Positions 20,034-29,117 of a stretch of DNA of 64,000 bases are shown piece by piece. The DNA lies in contig RPFO01000076.1 of assembly GCA_009746045.1 (NCBI GenBank), positions 3,974,920-4,038,919 on the forward strand, given 5' to 3'. The position numbers and the translations under genes were made by a program. Each line of letters opens with the position of its first letter. Position 1 is the first letter of the stretch. This DNA is from Mesostigma viride. Its lineage: Eukaryota; Streptophyta; Mesostigmatophyceae; Mesostigmatales; Mesostigmataceae. The notes beneath the pieces are model-generated. The model ran no database searches, was not told where the DNA came from, and was given only the letters and a program-made list of their open reading frames with translations.

Positions 20034-20903
20034 GTTGAGGCTGTCTTGGCTAAGATCCAGAAGCGGTTTGAGCTGGGTAAGATACAGCACATGGTGGAGA
20101 ATGAGCCTATGGTCTTCTGTGGCATGCAGGCTACGTTGTTCCAAGCCAAGGGCTCGTGGTTCATCAGGATGGAGGGTGGTAAGGACTACCCACAGCAGAT
20201 TGTAGATGCATTGCAGGAGCCCATCACGCAGGCTAGGTGTGCTACCATCAGGGGCATGCTGGCATGGCTTGCAAGTATATGTGCCCCTGACTTGCTGGTT
20301 CTGAGTCGACTTACTGATTCCCAGCTGGTTGAGGTGGGTGCTGAGAGTGTGGTGCAGGCTGTCATGATGTCTCCCCCTCTCATACTGGGTCCTGTGGATT
20401 TGTACAAGCCCCTGGACATGGTTCTCTATGTGGACAGCTCTATGGATAATAGGAAGGTCACAGAGGTCAGGGGCAGGGCAGCAGCATTAGTTACCCTGGA
20501 GCAAGATCACACCTCACTTGTTACCTGGTACAGTCGGTTGCAGAACAGGGTTACACCCAGCAGTGATATTGCTGAGTGCAGGGCAATCTGTGAAGGGCTG
20601 CATACTGCTCTTTACTTGAGGGAGCTCTTCTACCAGCTATGTCAAGTAGCTTCCTGTAGGTTGCAGCTGCACACACTGGTGAGGACTGATAGCATGGGCA
20701 TGGTGCAATTTGTGCACAGGCAGCTGGCCAGGAGCAGGGACCTTGACTACTTGTTGCTCAAGGAGATGTCCTACCTAGCTCACATTGAACATGTGCCTGG
20801 TGTGGACAACCCTGCAGATGCCCTCACCAAGCTGGAGGAGAAGGCGGAGAGGCAGTACCCCCTGCTCCGTGGGCTCATGGACCCCTCACACGGGCGGCCA
20901 TAG
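20034..20903 (+). CDS. RT thumb and RNase H of copy C
   Basis: Continues the RT frame after one TGA. The segment FELGKIQHMV ... VFCGMQ is the RT connection. RNase H follows with LYVDSSMDN, SDIAECRAI, VRTDSMGM and HVPGVDNPADALTK, the usual Asp-Glu-Asp-(His)Asp set. Stop at 20,901-20,903. The first ATG in frame is at 20,046, but an independent start is unlikely. Confidence 0.7.
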   Translation, partial: VEAVLAKIQKRFELGKIQHMVENEPMVFCGMQATLFQAKGSWFIRMEGGKDYPQQIVDALQEPITQARCATIRGMLAWLASICAPDLLVLSRLTDSQLVEVGAESVVQAVMMSPPLILGPVDLYKPLDMVLYVDSSMDNRKVTEVRGRAAALVTLEQDHTSLVTWYSRLQNRVTPSSDIAECRAICEGLHTALYLRELFYQLCQVASCRLQLHTLVRTDSMGMVQFVHRQLARSRDLDYLLLKEMSYLAHIEHVPGVDNPADALTKLEEKAERQYPLLRGLMDPSHGRP

Positions 20904-21916
20904 AGACCAGGCCTTGCTTCAGCTTGGGTGTCCCCAGTGGGCTGCTTGACCAAAGTACCAAGTGGTGACTGGTGCTTACTGGTTGACAGCCGGTCCTTCA
21001 GGGTTAGGTACACCCTCCTGGACAGGAGTTGGTGTGGAATGTCACTCCTACCAGCTGAGAATCATGCCTGGCCCTCCCCATGGGGTTCAGAAGAGTCGCC
21101 AGGACTTAAGTCGACGCCTTTGGCCTCAAACAGTTAGGCCATGCAAGGGCAACCCGAATGCTGGTTCTTACAGGTTGCTGTATATATGTTTTCTAGTGCT
21201 TGTTTCCAACCTGTTGCTAATAAAGAACCTGGTTGTGTGACCATGTGGAACATGGTTGCCAGGGAGCCACATTCTGGGTTATATATTGCTTGAATAAAAC
21301 ATAACCATGTCATGTCATTCTCATGTTGTTCTCATGGTTGTAATGTTTCTCTTGTGTGAAGTTCCAGGTCATCTATAAACCTGGAGGTTGGGGTGGGGTT
21401 CAATTCCCCAGCAGAGCCACAGCCTGGCATGAGTGATTCCTGGGCTTAACACCCAGTGAAGACATGGGCTCCCCAATAAGGCAGTAGTTGTGTAGGTGCT
21501 ACCTGAGTCTCTTTGAGCATAAAAGGGAAAGGCTGGCCAAGGCGGGCGCCATAAGAACGGGCGCCTGTGATAACTGTGAAAGATCAGGAACTCACAATAA
21601 TACGTTCTTGGCATCCTTTAATCCCAGCCATTGGACTAGGTCATGTGCCTTGACTTTAATCTAACACCAAGTTCCCAAGGAAAGGTTGGGAGCTGACCAA
21701 GGGGTCAGGGGATAACCTGGGGTGACCTCTGATTCACTGGCCAGTACACCTAGCCTGGTCCAAGGGCGTATATGTTGTTTTCCCAAAAGGAGGCAGGACC
21801 CTGGGCCCTATCAGGTCTGATCAACCCCAAGGGACCAAGTGGTCTGTGGCTGAGTGGGCACAAGCAAGGTTGGGCTTGTTTCAAGCTGGTCCAGCTCCAA
21901 AAGAAGAAAGGGTTGG
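20904..21916 (+). other. 3' UTR of copy C with T-arm-like hairpin and polypurine tract
   Basis: Non-coding. AATAAA-type signals lie near 21,220 and 21,293. A tRNA T-arm-like hairpin TGGGGTTCAATTCCCCA sits at about 21,391-21,407, after a CCAGGT...ACCTGG stem. The region ends in the purine tract AAAAGAAGAAAGGGTTGG. Confidence 0.6.
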
Positions 21917-22559
21917 AGTTAGCATTTTGGGCAACCAATATGCTAAGTGGACGCAGTTTGGAAAGACCTTTCCAACGCCGTGCTGACCGCCTGAAACAGA
22001 CAAGGGACGAGAAAGATATCAAGTCCCGAAGTCCTAGCCATCCGTGGCCGACTAGGGTGCAGTCCTCTGGCATAGTGGACAGGACACGTGGCAGGCCGTG
22101 CCTGCACAGGCTTAGCCTGATTATCACGTGACTGTGGTCCACGTAGATCAGAGGAGCAGCAGCCTGTGACTGGTGGAATACTGGAGCTGGCACAGGTCTG
22201 CAAGGATACTAGGCCTTGCAGGCTTGTGACAGGTCCTGTACTTCCTAGGTTGCAGAGTCTAGGCAAATCCAGTTCGTCCTGGCTCTGCACTGATGCCAGT
22301 GGACGTTGAGGATTTGCTTGCACGCCTGCACGTGCCTCGTCACACCGATGGGAACGAGGAACAACGCAAGGATATAGCTTGGTCATGGGGGATGACCAGC
22401 TATCTCGGAAAGCACGAACCGTGGGTGCCACCTTGGTCGTGGAAGTGCCCATTGTGGTCGTGGCCTGGTGAACAGATTTAAGGTTGCTGCCTTGCAACAT
22501 TGGCTAAGACGCGCTGTGAAAGATCAAGAGCTCACCTACGTTGGGAGCTCTTTCTAACT
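21917..22559 (+). repeat. 3' LTR of copy C
   Basis: The same length and termini as the 5' LTR. It is preceded by the polypurine tract AAAAGAAGAAAGGGTTGG (21,899-21,916), where plus-strand DNA synthesis would start, and followed by the TSD AGATG. Confidence 0.92.
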
Positions 22560-22564
22560 AGATG

Positions 22565-22999
22565 CGTAGATGGGTCATCGGGGTGCTGGTCGGCGCAGCA
22601 AATCATGTCAGCGGCCAGGCGGTGACAGTGCGAGTGCTGCATGGTGCTAGGCGGAAATTTTCGAGGTATTTGCGCATGGATAAACCTTTGACGTTGTTCC
22701 CAACCAGATTTGCTAGAACAGGCAGCCAGGAAAGGCTCGAGGCTACGTCCATGAATCGGGCGTGCTGGCTCCTGCAGGAAAGGTAATCTGCTGTTCCGAC
22801 CTGGTACGTTCTAGCCTCCTAGCGTGTTCCGTTAACCGTATATGGTTGTATTATCGTTTATAACTAATAACAGGGTTATAATCGAGGGCTTGTGATTGTC
22901 ATTTTGTTGGTTTGCTCCCTCTACGCATCGGCTTGTCATGGTTGTGGAATACCATCAGGTCAAGCAGATTTTGGACCATGTTTGGTCGCTGTTGACTTT
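22565..22999. other. Spacer right of copy C
   Basis: No gene or element end recognised. The longest frame (22,562-22,786, 74 aa) has no motif and would join the left flank of copy C only through the TSD. Confidence 0.4.
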
Positions 23000-23633
23000 T
23001 TTTTCTGACTAGGTTGTCCCCAGTTTACAAATTAACAAAATTAACAAATTAACGCCGGCGGACTACCTGCGGACTGCTCGACGCGGAGTCGCCGGGCCAC
23101 AAGTTCCGTACTTTACCAAACTCAGCCTTAGAGGCCGCCGCACCAATTTTTACTTCTTTCCGTCACATGGCTTGCGTTGGGTTCATCGACGAGCATCGAC
23201 GCTCATCGACGGCGCAATCTGACGGCGGAGAATAAGTTCGCCACAGCATAGCGCGACGCAAGGGCTAAGATCCGACAACGTGACATGCAAAGCTTTATAC
23301 CGCATCGCTAACCGGAAATTCCGTCCAACACCGTCGTACAGTACTGCCAGTCGACCGCACCTCTGCCTCTTAACCATCGAATGCGCAATCGATCTAGAAA
23401 GTAGAAACGTCCCCGCGACACTTCCGCGATTTCAGTACTTTCTGTCACCCTTGACAGTTGTCGTACAATACTACAAATTAACGCCGATAGAAACTCGCCT
23501 TCAAACATATATCTCGATAGAGGCATGCCTCTTATTTAATTTCAAGGTACCTCTTAATTAATCTCGCCCCCCGGCCTCCGCTAATTTGCTAATTTGCTAA
23601 ATTTGCTAAAAAAGAGCCAATTTTACCCCGACT
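23000..23633 (-). mobile_element. Short non-autonomous relative of the HUH (Replitron-like) element
   Basis: Read on the minus strand, 23,633 down to about 23,330 matches 46,966-47,250 (AGTCGGGGTAAAATTGG start, GCAAATTAGC repeats, the CGAGATATAT patch, AATTTGTAGTATTGTACGAC). About 23,054 to 23,000 matches the 3' tail of the large element near 51,517-51,590 (TTAATTTGTTAATTTTG, then GGACAACCTAGTCAG). The middle, with the Rep gene, is absent. It is therefore an internally deleted family member of about 0.63 kb. Confidence 0.65.
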
Positions 23634-25277
23634 AGCTGAGGCTGCAACGGAAATAGCGTGATAACGGTTGGTATTGGTTAGTAATGTGGTAAAGGTAATT
23701 ACCCAATGCTTTTCCTGGCTCAAACAGCACGAGAAAAGTTCTTTTCTGACCAGTTTTAGGCATGGCTTCTTGTTTTGCTGGCCAACGCCCACCTTATCAT
23801 TTTGCATCCATGGCATGTGACAAACATGGAGATACCCAATACCTGTTTGCATGGAAGCATTGCCAACTTGTTCCTTTTGTTTTCTTTATTGTTGCAAAGA
23901 ACGTGGAGGTGTTTTGTCATTCATTGGGTGCGTTAGTGATGTAGCTCCCTGCCACCCCTTTGACGCGCGCTAATTGAGGCCTTGATTAATGAGCCTTTCA
24001 CCTATTTTTTAGCATGGTCTTGTGTCTTATATGCTGGCTTATCTCAGGTTCCACGCTGGGCCAGTGGCTGGCCTCAACGACGACGACGCCCGCCACCAGC
24101 GTGCCATGCAGCCCCTGTCAGCCCGCAGCCCGGCTGGCCGCGCGTGGGCTGAGGCCAATGGCCGCACGAGCCGCACGCTGGCAGCTGGCACCCAGCTGAC
24201 AGGGCCTTGTAGAAGGCAGTATCTGCGCACCCAGAGGCGCAATCCGTAGTTTGGCATACAGCCAGGTAGCCTAATTGACAGTTAGCTACACCCTTGGCTA
24301 GTCATGCGCTATGTATACCGCACGCGCGCTAGTGCCATTTTGGCGGCCCCTTGCGGCATGTTGGCATGTGTTATATGGCATGGTCTCTTGTTTTATCACC
24401 TGGGTATGGTGCATTATGCCCATTTGGGCATCCCTTGTTGTTTCATGCCAATGGGAATAAAGTTTTGTGTTGTTATGCTACCATTTATACCCCTGCCAGC
24501 TGGCACCGTTATAACGGTGCCAGCTGGCTTTGGCCATTTTGTAGCTAGGGTTCACAGTTTTGTGACATTTCATGTTGTGAATGCATTGCTGGCATGTCTA
24601 TGATTATAATAAACTGCCTTTAAAAGGCCAGGGCCAACTGATTTGTGTAAATGGTCGATAATGCATTATATATGTCTCCAACCCCATGTGCACTGTACCC
24701 CCCTGAGGGGGGTGCTATTTTTAGCAGGTGAAGGGCATGGATATGTGACCAACCAAATTTCCCAAACATTATTTGATGTAAAAGCATGCTTGGTTCCAAG
24801 GGTGGGCCAGAAAATGTTATTTGGCTAGTTACTCTCAGGCGCACAAAGATACCCAAACTCAGTCCGTTCTCGTGGTTCGAGTTTTGACAGTTGAAGGGTT
24901 AAAAACGTTAACTCAGAGAGCTGCAACCGTTTTCTCCAATGTGTCCAAAAAAGGTGTCCGAGGCAGCGAAGATCGACCAGTAACAAACCGATCATCTATT
25001 GGTCTCGACTCGAGAGGCGTTACAACTTGCATGCGGAACCTACCATCGGAAATCTACTCTCGATACGAACGTAACAAAATTTCCAAGTATTTGAAGCCCA
25101 GAGAGCCGCAACCGTTTTCTCTAACGTGTCCAAAAAAGGTGGCCGAGGCGGCGAAACGCTAGGGTTTTATAGACAAGACGCTTGTGTATGCGGCTCGTGC
25201 ATTGGCAACGCAACTGCGACGGCTACCGCAACGTTCTATTACCCCCGTCTTTTGCATCTGTTCTTTGTATTTTCGAC
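23634..25277. other. Mostly gene-free stretch; small ORF, palindrome and upstream region of the oxygenase gene
   Basis: A GC-rich frame at 24,022-24,249 (75 aa, Arg/Ala-rich) follows a CAG at 24,050 and could be a terminal exon, but it has no motif. AATAAA-type signals lie at 24,457 and 24,606. A palindrome sits at 24,495-24,528. A degenerate duplication (AACCGTTTTCTC... near 24,926 and again near 25,109) lies just upstream of the oxygenase start and may be promoter sequence. Confidence 0.4.
24495..24528. repeat. 34-bp perfect palindrome
   Basis: Arms GCCAGCTGGCACCGTTA and its exact complement meet without a loop. It lies between two AATAAA-type signals. It could be a hairpin in a transcript end or a recombination relic. 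Confidence 0.8.
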
Positions 25278-25282
25278 TCATG

Positions 25283-25923
25283 TGTCAGAAATATTGAGAC
25301 TTGTAGGTCGAAAACAATAGTGACAATTAAAGATAACGCTTTATTATCATTGCATATTAAATCCCGGACTACCACCGTTTGTCCACCAAAACCATGATGT
25401 GGCTCCCGGGTGGGGACCATAAGCGTCAGCCATAACTCATGGCTCAGACCTTAGGTAAGTGCAACGTAGGTTGCGTCTTCCTCTTATGCACAAGGGTGCA
25501 CAAAGTGTGAGTGCTCGACAGGCTGGCACAAAGATTGCGTAGCTTATCTGAAATGTGCTGAGACTGCGTTACGCTAGCCAGATTCCGTTAACACTCTCTA
25601 GTCGAGTAGTACGACTGAATAGTACGCTAGCTATAGGTCGTAGGACCCTGAACGTACAAGTCTTGATATAATGTGCCGGTTCTCGTAGCTTCGGCACTAA
25701 TATCTTAGTCACTCCGTGACCAAATCATGAGCCGTAACATGACACGTGCTCACTGCCCCAACACTGCATAATACTCTGCCGATATTCATTATGGCCAGAA
25801 ATACGGCAGGCGGGTGCGATTAATAAGGACGCAACCCTAATACCTCCGTTTACAATGGATGGCCTATAGGAAATATATTAACGGCAGGCAGTTGGGCACA
25901 CAGGGTGAAATTCACCTCTGACA
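25283..25923 (-). repeat. 3' LTR (minus strand) of the non-coding LTR element
   Basis: 641 bp, TGTCAGA to TCTGACA. It is intact and serves as the reference for the interrupted copy: 352 + 293 - 4 (duplicated CTAT) = 641. Confidence 0.88.
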
Positions 25924-26796
25924 CCCCCCTTGCACAATGCCTAAAGTGAAGACACTATGCAGGTACAATAGGGCCAACAGTTTCTCCCCGCTCAATTCAG
26001 GCAAGAGCCTAAAAAGCTGGGTGGGGCAGCCAGGTATAAACTGGCTCTCACACACCCCTTGTTCAACTTAAGCCGGTACACGCTCTGGTATAATCCAATG
26101 GTCTCATATTGCCTCCCTTGTTTGGTAGTTGGTAGGGCTTGCTGGGTACAATCACCCCAACCCCCCCTTACCCAGGAAGCTATGCCATCATGGTGAACCA
26201 ATGTACCCATTGGGCATGAACATAAAAGGAGAATCAAGACATGCACAAGCATGCCAACGCCGGGCACAAGGCGCCCCCCCCCCATGCTTTCAAAAGGATA
26301 AGCAATAACCAAAAAAGGCATCGGAATAAAAAAATTCCGACCTCTTCATTTCCATAGACAGCGCTGGCTTCTCGGCTCCGGGATCCCCGATATGCCGCCG
26401 GCTCAATTCGCATAAAGATCAAGCACTTGAAACTCGAGCGAAACAGCGCCTTCCAACCGCACCCAAAAAAAAAGATAACCACAAAGCTCATTTTCGGCTC
26501 ACGTTCGCTCCTGGCACGGATTGAACTTGGATCTTCTGTAGCGCCAGCCTTCAATCGGCATGTCTGCCGCAGCTGCACTCACGAAATCTGGTGCTTTTGC
26601 TGGAATCAGGAAATATATGGCCCAGCGGCTCTGTAGGCCGCGGCCGACTGGCCTCTTCCAGGCCGAGTGTGCGGCTTGCCAACAACAATGCCGCGAACTT
26701 CCGGGTAATATTCCATGATGTTACTTGCGTATCTCGCTAATTCGTAGCATGTCACGTTCTTCATCTTAACCCTAAGGTTTTTCTGTAATGGTTTTG
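25924..26796 (-). other. Internal region of the non-coding LTR element
   Basis: 873 bp with no long credible ORF. On the minus strand a T-loop-like AGTTCAATCC occurs near 26,525, and the C6 run at 25,924 is the polypurine tract. No primer-binding site of the TGG type is visible next to the 26,797 LTR. Confidence 0.6.
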
Positions 26797-27350
26797 TGTC
26801 AGAAATATTGAGACTTGTAGGTCGAAAACAATAGTGACAATTAAAGATAACGCTTTATTATCATTGCATATTAAATCCCGGACTACCACCGTTTGTCCAC
26901 CAAAACCATGATGTGGCTCCCGGGTGGGGACCATAAGCGTCAGCCATAACTCATGGCTCAGACCTTAGGTAAGTGCAACGTAGGTTGCGTCTTCCTCTTA
27001 TGCACAAGGGTGCACAAAGTGTGAGTGCTCGACAGGCTGGCACAAAGATTGCGTAGCTTATCTGAAATGTGCTGAGACTGCGTTACGCTAGCCAGATTCC
27101 GTTAACACTCTCTAGTCGAGTAGTACGACTGAATAGTACGCTAGCTATTGCCCCAAACTCACATGTCCTCAATTGAGGACAAAATCCTCCCAATAAGGAC
27201 AGCACCTTCAGCAGCAGGTATTGGCGCGAAACCTTGGTCCCAACGGTCATCTGACCATTTTCCCGCGAAAATGGACTCGGTACCCGGCGCGGCGCGGTAC
27301 TGGGGTCGACAGGACCCGTCCGTACCTGTAAATTATGTGGTGGAGAAAAG

Positions 27351-27782
27351 TGTCAGAAGTATCGACACACCTGCCTGAAACTAGTACTTATAGTTTAGTG
27401 CTAGCTCTGGACTACATGAACGGGCATGTGCCGCATGTTTAAGTTCTGTTCCATAAGTGACCCAGTCATTCTGTGACTGACCTTGAACTTTGGTTGTGAA
27501 TGGTTGGCTTGAGATCACGTTATGATTGTAACTGCCACACAGTCAGAAAAGAACCGGTTTGGTGTGGCCACGTTGTAGGTAGATCATAACTGCTACCCAG
27601 TAGCTGAGCCTGGAATTGTTTAAAAGGCGAAGCTACGCACCTTGTTTGCCCTCTTAGTACCTCACACCTCACACACTCCTGTGGTGGAACTAGCAGCCGG
27701 CCAGCTGCCGACTGAGACTTATTTTTATCTGAGTGAAATAAAGTAAAACTTTGTGGCAAACATTGTTTTCTCACTCCTAACA
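27351..27782 (+). repeat. 5' LTR of the Copia element
   Basis: 432 bp with TG...CA ends. AATAAAG near 27,738 could be the polyadenylation signal. It is followed at once by the primer-binding site at 27,783-27,798. Confidence 0.93.
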
Positions 27783-28029
27783 TGGCATCGGAGTGCGGTT
27801 CGCACGCCTTTCGACCTGCTTACCGCTGGTAAAAGTCGTTTCCCGAGGCTCTGCTCGCGGTTGACTTTAGATTTGTGTATTTCGGCGAGATTTGCATGAC
27901 GACAGCGTAGGCGGAGGTTTGATTCCCGTCTGGCGCGTGATACGAAAGGTGCTTGGTTCGATTCCTGGCCGGAATCTATTGGCCAACGTTACCTTTTTTT
28001 CCGGAGTTTTTTGCTGTTTTTTTGCTGGA

Positions 28030-28353
28030 ATGGCTTCCGGCACTCGCAGCCAGGTCGCTTCCGCGGGTCGCGCTGCTGGCAGTAACGATTTTGATGCCGA
28101 TGACGCTGCCGGTCTGGCCGCTTTGACTGCATCATCCGTAACTCTTACCGATTCGGGTCTCCCAGGCGAAGTATTTTTTGACGCAGCAGCTGGGCTGGCT
28201 GCCCTGGCTTTGCACCCGCCAGGTGGTGACGAGGACGCCGCCCACGGTGCTCCCGACGGTGAGAATCCGGCGGTTGACGGTGGTGGTTTGAGCCGCGGTA
28301 CGGCGGGGGGGGCCCCGCCCGAGCCTCCTTTGTGGCTTGCAAGGAGCTTTTGA
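28030..28353 (+). CDS. Copia Gag N-terminus (frame 1)
   Basis: Starts at an ATG (GGAATGGCTTCC) about 250 bp after the LTR, with an Ala/Gly/Asp-rich beginning. It stops at 28,353 and overlaps the main frame, which lies at +2. A run of eight G (28,305-28,312) sits where the frames must switch. So this is the start of Gag, separated by a one-base slip that is either real, programmed, or a consensus error. Confidence 0.65.
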   Translation: MASGTRSQVASAGRAAGSNDFDADDAAGLAALTASSVTLTDSGLPGEVFFDAAAGLAALALHPPGGDEDAAHGAPDGENPAVDGGGLSRGTAGGAPPEPPLWLARSF

Positions 28354-29027
28354 AGGATGTTCGTGGGGTCAAGGTTTTTACCGGCTCAGATTGGACGCTG
28401 TGGATCCCTTTTAAGGACCATTTCTTGGGCCTTGTTTCCCTTTATGCTGGCCTCCTTGGAGTGCTGGCAGGTGTTGTCCAGAACGTGCAACTGGATCGGC
28501 TCCTTTACGTTGCCTTGTTGGCCGTCGTCGATGGGCCTGCGCGTGCCTTGATGCAGACGCTCCCCCTGGATCGTCGCCTGGGCAGTCTGGCCATCACCAA
28601 GCTCATCCAGGTCTATGAGCATGGCAAGCTCACCAAGTCCATGCGTCTGGACTTGTGGAAACAAATGGCCCAACTTCGTCAAACTGCTCGCGAGACTGTG
28701 GAGCCGTATGTGAACCGCTCGGAACTGCTGTACGCCAAGCTACAGGCTGCAGGCATTACGTTCCCAGTCGCTGCCTTCATTGCCAGCGTCCTCAGCGGTC
28801 TGCGCGCCGAGTACAGGCCCGCGCTAATCTCCCTCCGTCTTGACGAGGTCGAGACTGTTCCGGTCCTGCGGCAGCGCCTGATGGAAGTTGAAGATCTGCT
28901 GACGGGTGGCCTCCCGTCCCCTGCAGATTCTGGCTCTGCCTCCAACCACGCATACCATACCCCTGGCCGGGGGCGTGGCCCACGGCATGGCGGTGCCCGC
29001 GGCAACGGCAACGGCAGCAGCAACGGA

Positions 29028-29058
<31 letters not shown>

Positions 29059-29075
29059 ACGGCACCGGCAACGGA

Positions 29076-29117
<42 letters not shown>

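Larger units (their letters stand above)
12724..22559 (+). mobile_element. Family I LTR retrotransposon copy C, complete with TSD
   Basis: A 9,836-bp element with two 643-bp LTRs and a perfect 5-bp duplication AGATG (12719-12723, 22560-22564). Internal order: ORF1, gag with a CCHC knuckle, UGA stop, integrase, barrel domain, protease, RT, RNase H, 3' UTR, polypurine tract. The LTRs differ at one base that I could find, so the insertion is recent. It carries a piggyBac-like insertion in RT and frame breaks at homopolymers, so as read it cannot make its proteins. Confidence 0.9.
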
